A stretch of 64,000 nt of DNA from Cedecea sp000277545 (GTDB lineage Bacteria; Pseudomonadota; Gammaproteobacteria; Enterobacterales; Enterobacteriaceae): NCBI GenBank assembly GCA_050847315.1, contig CP193791.1; one strand, given 5' to 3'. How positions within the stretch are numbered: position 1 is the stretch's first letter; every line of letters begins with the position of its first letter. Below, piece after piece: positions 61,656 through 64,000 of the stretch. The notes beneath the pieces are model-generated. The model had not been told where the DNA came from. It saw only the letters and a program-made list of their open reading frames with translations, and made no database searches. The translations under genes were made by a program, and so were the position numbers.

Positions 61656-62593
61656 TGACCAGACGTGTAGCAACGATCACCCTGAACCCGGCCTATGACC
61701 TGGTGGGCTTTTGCCCGGAAATCGAGCGTGGAGAAGTAAACCTGGTGCGCACCACCGGTCTGCATGCGGCTGGCAAGGGCATCAACGTCGCTAAAGTACT
61801 GAAAGATCTCGGCATCGACGTGACCGTAGGCGGATTCCTCGGCAAAGACAACCAGGACGGCTTCCAGCAGCTGTTTAGCGAGTTGGGAATCGCCAACCGC
61901 TTCCAGGTCGTACAGGGCCGTACCCGCATCAACGTTAAGTTGACCGAAAAAGACGGGGAAGTCACCGACCTGAACTTTTCCGGGTTTGAAGTCACCGGCG
62001 CGGACTGGGAACGCTTTGTGGCGGACTCCCTGAGCTGGCTGGGCCAGTTCGACATGGTTTGCGTCAGCGGCAGCCTGCCTGCGGGCGTTTCCCCGGAAGC
62101 GTTCACGGACTGGATGACCCGTTTGCGCAGCCAGTGTCCGTGCATCATTTTCGACAGCAGCCGCGAAGCGCTGGTTGCCGGTTTGAAGGCGGCACCGTGG
62201 CTGGTCAAACCGAACCGTCGCGAGCTGGAAATTTGGGCCGGTCGCAAGCTGCCTGAATTGAAGGATGTGATTGAGGCGGCGCATGCGCTCCGTGAGCAGG
62301 GGATTGCGCATGTGGTGATTTCTCTAGGCGCGGAAGGCGCGCTGTGGGTTAACGCTTCAGGGGAATGGATTGCCAAACCACCCACCTGTGAAGTTGTTAG
62401 TACCGTTGGCGCAGGAGATTCCATGGTTGGCGGCCTGATTTATGGCCTGCTGATGCGCGAGTCCAGCGAACACACGCTGCGCCTTGCTACCGCCGTTGCG
62501 GCCCTGGCCGTCAGCCAGAGCAACGTAGGCATTACCGATCGTACACAGCTGGCCGCCATGATGGCTCGTGTCGACCTGAAACCTTTCCACTGA
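61655..62593 (+). CDS. fruK: 1-phosphofructokinase
   Basis: Converts fructose-1-phosphate to fructose-1,6-bisphosphate with ATP. 312 residues, same as E. coli; PfkB family. Sugar-binding motif GLHAAGKGINVAKVL near the N-terminus, and ATP/catalytic motif STVGAGDSMVGGLIYG near the C-terminus with the catalytic Asp. Overlaps fruB by one base and precedes fruA by 16. Confidence 0.98.
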   Translation: MTRRVATITLNPAYDLVGFCPEIERGEVNLVRTTGLHAAGKGINVAKVLKDLGIDVTVGGFLGKDNQDGFQQLFSELGIANRFQVVQGRTRINVKLTEKDGEVTDLNFSGFEVTGADWERFVADSLSWLGQFDMVCVSGSLPAGVSPEAFTDWMTRLRSQCPCIIFDSSREALVAGLKAAPWLVKPNRRELEIWAGRKLPELKDVIEAAHALREQGIAHVVISLGAEGALWVNASGEWIAKPPTCEVVSTVGAGDSMVGGLIYGLLMRESSEHTLRLATAVAALAVSQSNVGITDRTQLAAMMARVDLKPFH

Positions 62594-62609
62594 CAGCAGG
62601 AGACAGGCA

Positions 62610-64000
62610 ATGAAAACGCTGTTAATTATTGAACCGGGACTTGGGCAGGCGCGCGCGTATCTCGCGAAGACGCTGCTCGGTGCCGCAGCGCCAAAAGCGC
62701 ACCTCGACATTATTGATAACCCGAACGATGCCGAACTGGCGATTGTCGTTGGCAACGCCATTCCCGCTGATACTTCACTGAACGGCAAAAAGGTGTTCCT
62801 GGGCGATATCGATCGCGCGGTGCAGCACCCGGAATTGTTCCTGAACGAAGCGAAAGGTAAGGCTCATACGTACGCCGCGCCGACAGCTGTTGCAACCGCC
62901 CCAGCAAAAGGGCCGAAGCGTATCGTCGCCGTAACGGCCTGCCCGACCGGCGTGGCGCACACGTTTATGGCGGCGGAAGCCATCGAAACCGAAGCGAAAA
63001 AACGCGGCTGGTGGGTGAAGGTTGAAACCCGTGGTTCCGTTGGCGCAGGGAACGCGATTACCCCTGAAGAAGTGGCCGAGGCGGATCTGGTGATTGTGGC
63101 GGCGGATATTGAAGTGGATCTGGCTAAATTTGCCGGGAAGCCGATGTACCGCACGTCTACAGGCCTGGCGCTGAAGAAAACGGCTCAGGAGCTGGATAAG
63201 GCGCTGGTCGAGGCCAAACCTTACGAAGCCGCAGGTAAAGCCAGCGCGGCTCAGGAATCCGGCAAAAAAGAAAGCGCCGGGGCGTATCGCCATCTGCTGA
63301 CGGGGGTGTCTTACATGCTGCCGATGGTGGTTGCGGGCGGCCTGTGTATTGCGCTCTCCTTTGCCTTCGGTATCACTGCCTTTAAGGAACCTGGTACGCT
63401 TGCCGCGGCGCTGATGCAAATTGGTGGTGGCTCTGCGTTTGCGCTGATGGTCCCGGTTCTGGCGGGGTATATTGCCTTCTCGATTGCGGACCGTCCTGGC
63501 CTGACGCCGGGTCTTATCGGCGGCATGCTGGCCGTTAGCACCGGTTCGGGCTTTATCGGCGGCATCATCGCCGGTTTCCTGGCGGGTTATATCGCGAAGC
63601 TGATTAGCTCGAAGCTGAAGCTGCCACCAAGCATGGAAGCACTGAAGCCGATCCTGATCATTCCGCTGTTCTCAAGCCTGGTTGTTGGCCTGGCAATGAT
63701 CTACCTGATTGGCACCCCGGTGGCTAAAATCCTGGCGGGCCTGACCCACTGGCTGCAAACCATGGGCACCGCGAACGCGGTTCTGCTGGGCGCGATTCTG
63801 GGTGGCATGATGTGTACCGATATGGGCGGCCCGGTGAACAAAGCGGCTTACGCTTTTGGCGTCGGCTTGCTCAGTACCCAGACCTACGCACCAATGGCGG
63901 CGATCATGGCCGCGGGCATGGTACCACCGCTGGCGCTGGGCCTGGCTACGCTGGTGGCTCGCCGTAAGTTTGATAAGGCGCAGCAGGAAGGGGGCAAAGC
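62610..64000 (+). CDS. fruA: Fructose PTS permease, EIIB'BC (3' end cut by window)
   Basis: Takes up fructose and phosphorylates it at C1. 463 of about 563 residues are in the window, in an unbroken frame from ATG 62610 (AGGAGA site before it). A degenerate EIIB' domain (1 to about 85) comes first, then EIIB with phospho-Cys111 (VTACPTGVAHTF), then the membrane EIIC domain with GVSYMLPMVVAGGL and the GGPVNKAAYAFG loop. Last gene of fruBKA. Confidence 0.97.
   Translation, partial: MKTLLIIEPGLGQARAYLAKTLLGAAAPKAHLDIIDNPNDAELAIVVGNAIPADTSLNGKKVFLGDIDRAVQHPELFLNEAKGKAHTYAAPTAVATAPAKGPKRIVAVTACPTGVAHTFMAAEAIETEAKKRGWWVKVETRGSVGAGNAITPEEVAEADLVIVAADIEVDLAKFAGKPMYRTSTGLALKKTAQELDKALVEAKPYEAAGKASAAQESGKKESAGAYRHLLTGVSYMLPMVVAGGLCIALSFAFGITAFKEPGTLAAALMQIGGGSAFALMVPVLAGYIAFSIADRPGLTPGLIGGMLAVSTGSGFIGGIIAGFLAGYIAKLISSKLKLPPSMEALKPILIIPLFSSLVVGLAMIYLIGTPVAKILAGLTHWLQTMGTANAVLLGAILGGMMCTDMGGPVNKAAYAFGVGLLSTQTYAPMAAIMAAGMVPPLALGLATLVARRKFDKAQQEGGK

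Noticed and set aside
61118..62311. Long open frame opposite fruB and fruK
   Set aside because: It spans two real genes on the other strand and matches no family.
1..64000. CRISPR arrays, insertion sequences, prophage genes
   Set aside because: No regularly spaced repeats, transposase, integrase or phage structural genes were seen anywhere in the window.

Overview
The window is a contiguous piece of enterobacterial chromosome (order Enterobacterales, most likely family Enterobacteriaceae). Almost every protein matches an Escherichia coli K-12 counterpart in length and key residues, and gene order follows the E. coli region from menE to fruA in long blocks. Base composition and gene style are uniform. 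I see no phage, insertion sequence, integron or CRISPR array. Genus cannot be fixed from sequence alone; Thr83 in GyrA, a clade-3 catalase and an mgtE gene point to a relative of Enterobacter, Cedecea or Citrobacter rather than to E. coli itself.

Layout. 1-5 kb: the end of menE, a catalase (katA), the outer-membrane protein yfaZ and the cinA-like yfaY. 5-12 kb: the glycerol-3-phosphate regulon, with glpABC (anaerobic dehydrogenase) divergent from glpTQ (transporter and periplasmic phosphodiesterase). 12-16 kb: class Ia ribonucleotide reductase nrdA-nrdB-yfaE, with DnaA and NrdR sites upstream. 16-19 kb: ubiG and gyrA. 19.5-26 kb: the Rcs phosphorelay rcsC, rcsB, rcsD. 26-28 kb: micF RNA and the ompC porin, with OmpR sites. 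28-34 kb: apbE, the ada-alkB alkylation-repair pair, the exporter yojI, the Mg2+ channel mgtE and tRNA-Pro(GGG). 34-40 kb: yejM, yejL, yejK, a DOPA-dioxygenase-like gene, rplY and radD. 40-48 kb: rsuA, bcr, yejG and the peptide importer yejABEF. 48-55 kb: pdeN, mepS, lpxT, zinU (yeiR), yeiQ and efpL. 55-58.6 kb: a same-strand group of a small membrane protein, an OprC-like TonB-dependent copper receptor and a His/Met-rich DUF2946-type protein. 58.7-64 kb: yeiW, setB and the fructose PTS operon fruBKA, cut by the window end.

How the genes work together. Glp genes import and oxidise glycerol-3-phosphate. NrdAB/YfaE supply deoxynucleotides under DnaA/NrdR-type control. RcsCDB, YejM, LpxT, MepS, OmpC and MicF all concern the envelope. 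Ada/AlkB repair alkylated DNA. FruBKA takes up fructose under two Cra operators.

Compared with my memory of K-12, several blocks are missing from their usual places: the arn/pmrD and rhm genes near yfaZ/yfaY, yfaL next to nrdA, ato between gyrA and rcsC, and eco/mqo/nap/ccm/narP between yojI and proL. katA, mgtE, the dioxygenase-like gene and the copper cassette lie at or near such junctions. The copper cassette is the most interesting accessory unit: its receptor keeps a CxxxM and an HxM motif like those reported to bind copper in Pseudomonas OprC, and also carries a 36-residue methionine-rich segment.
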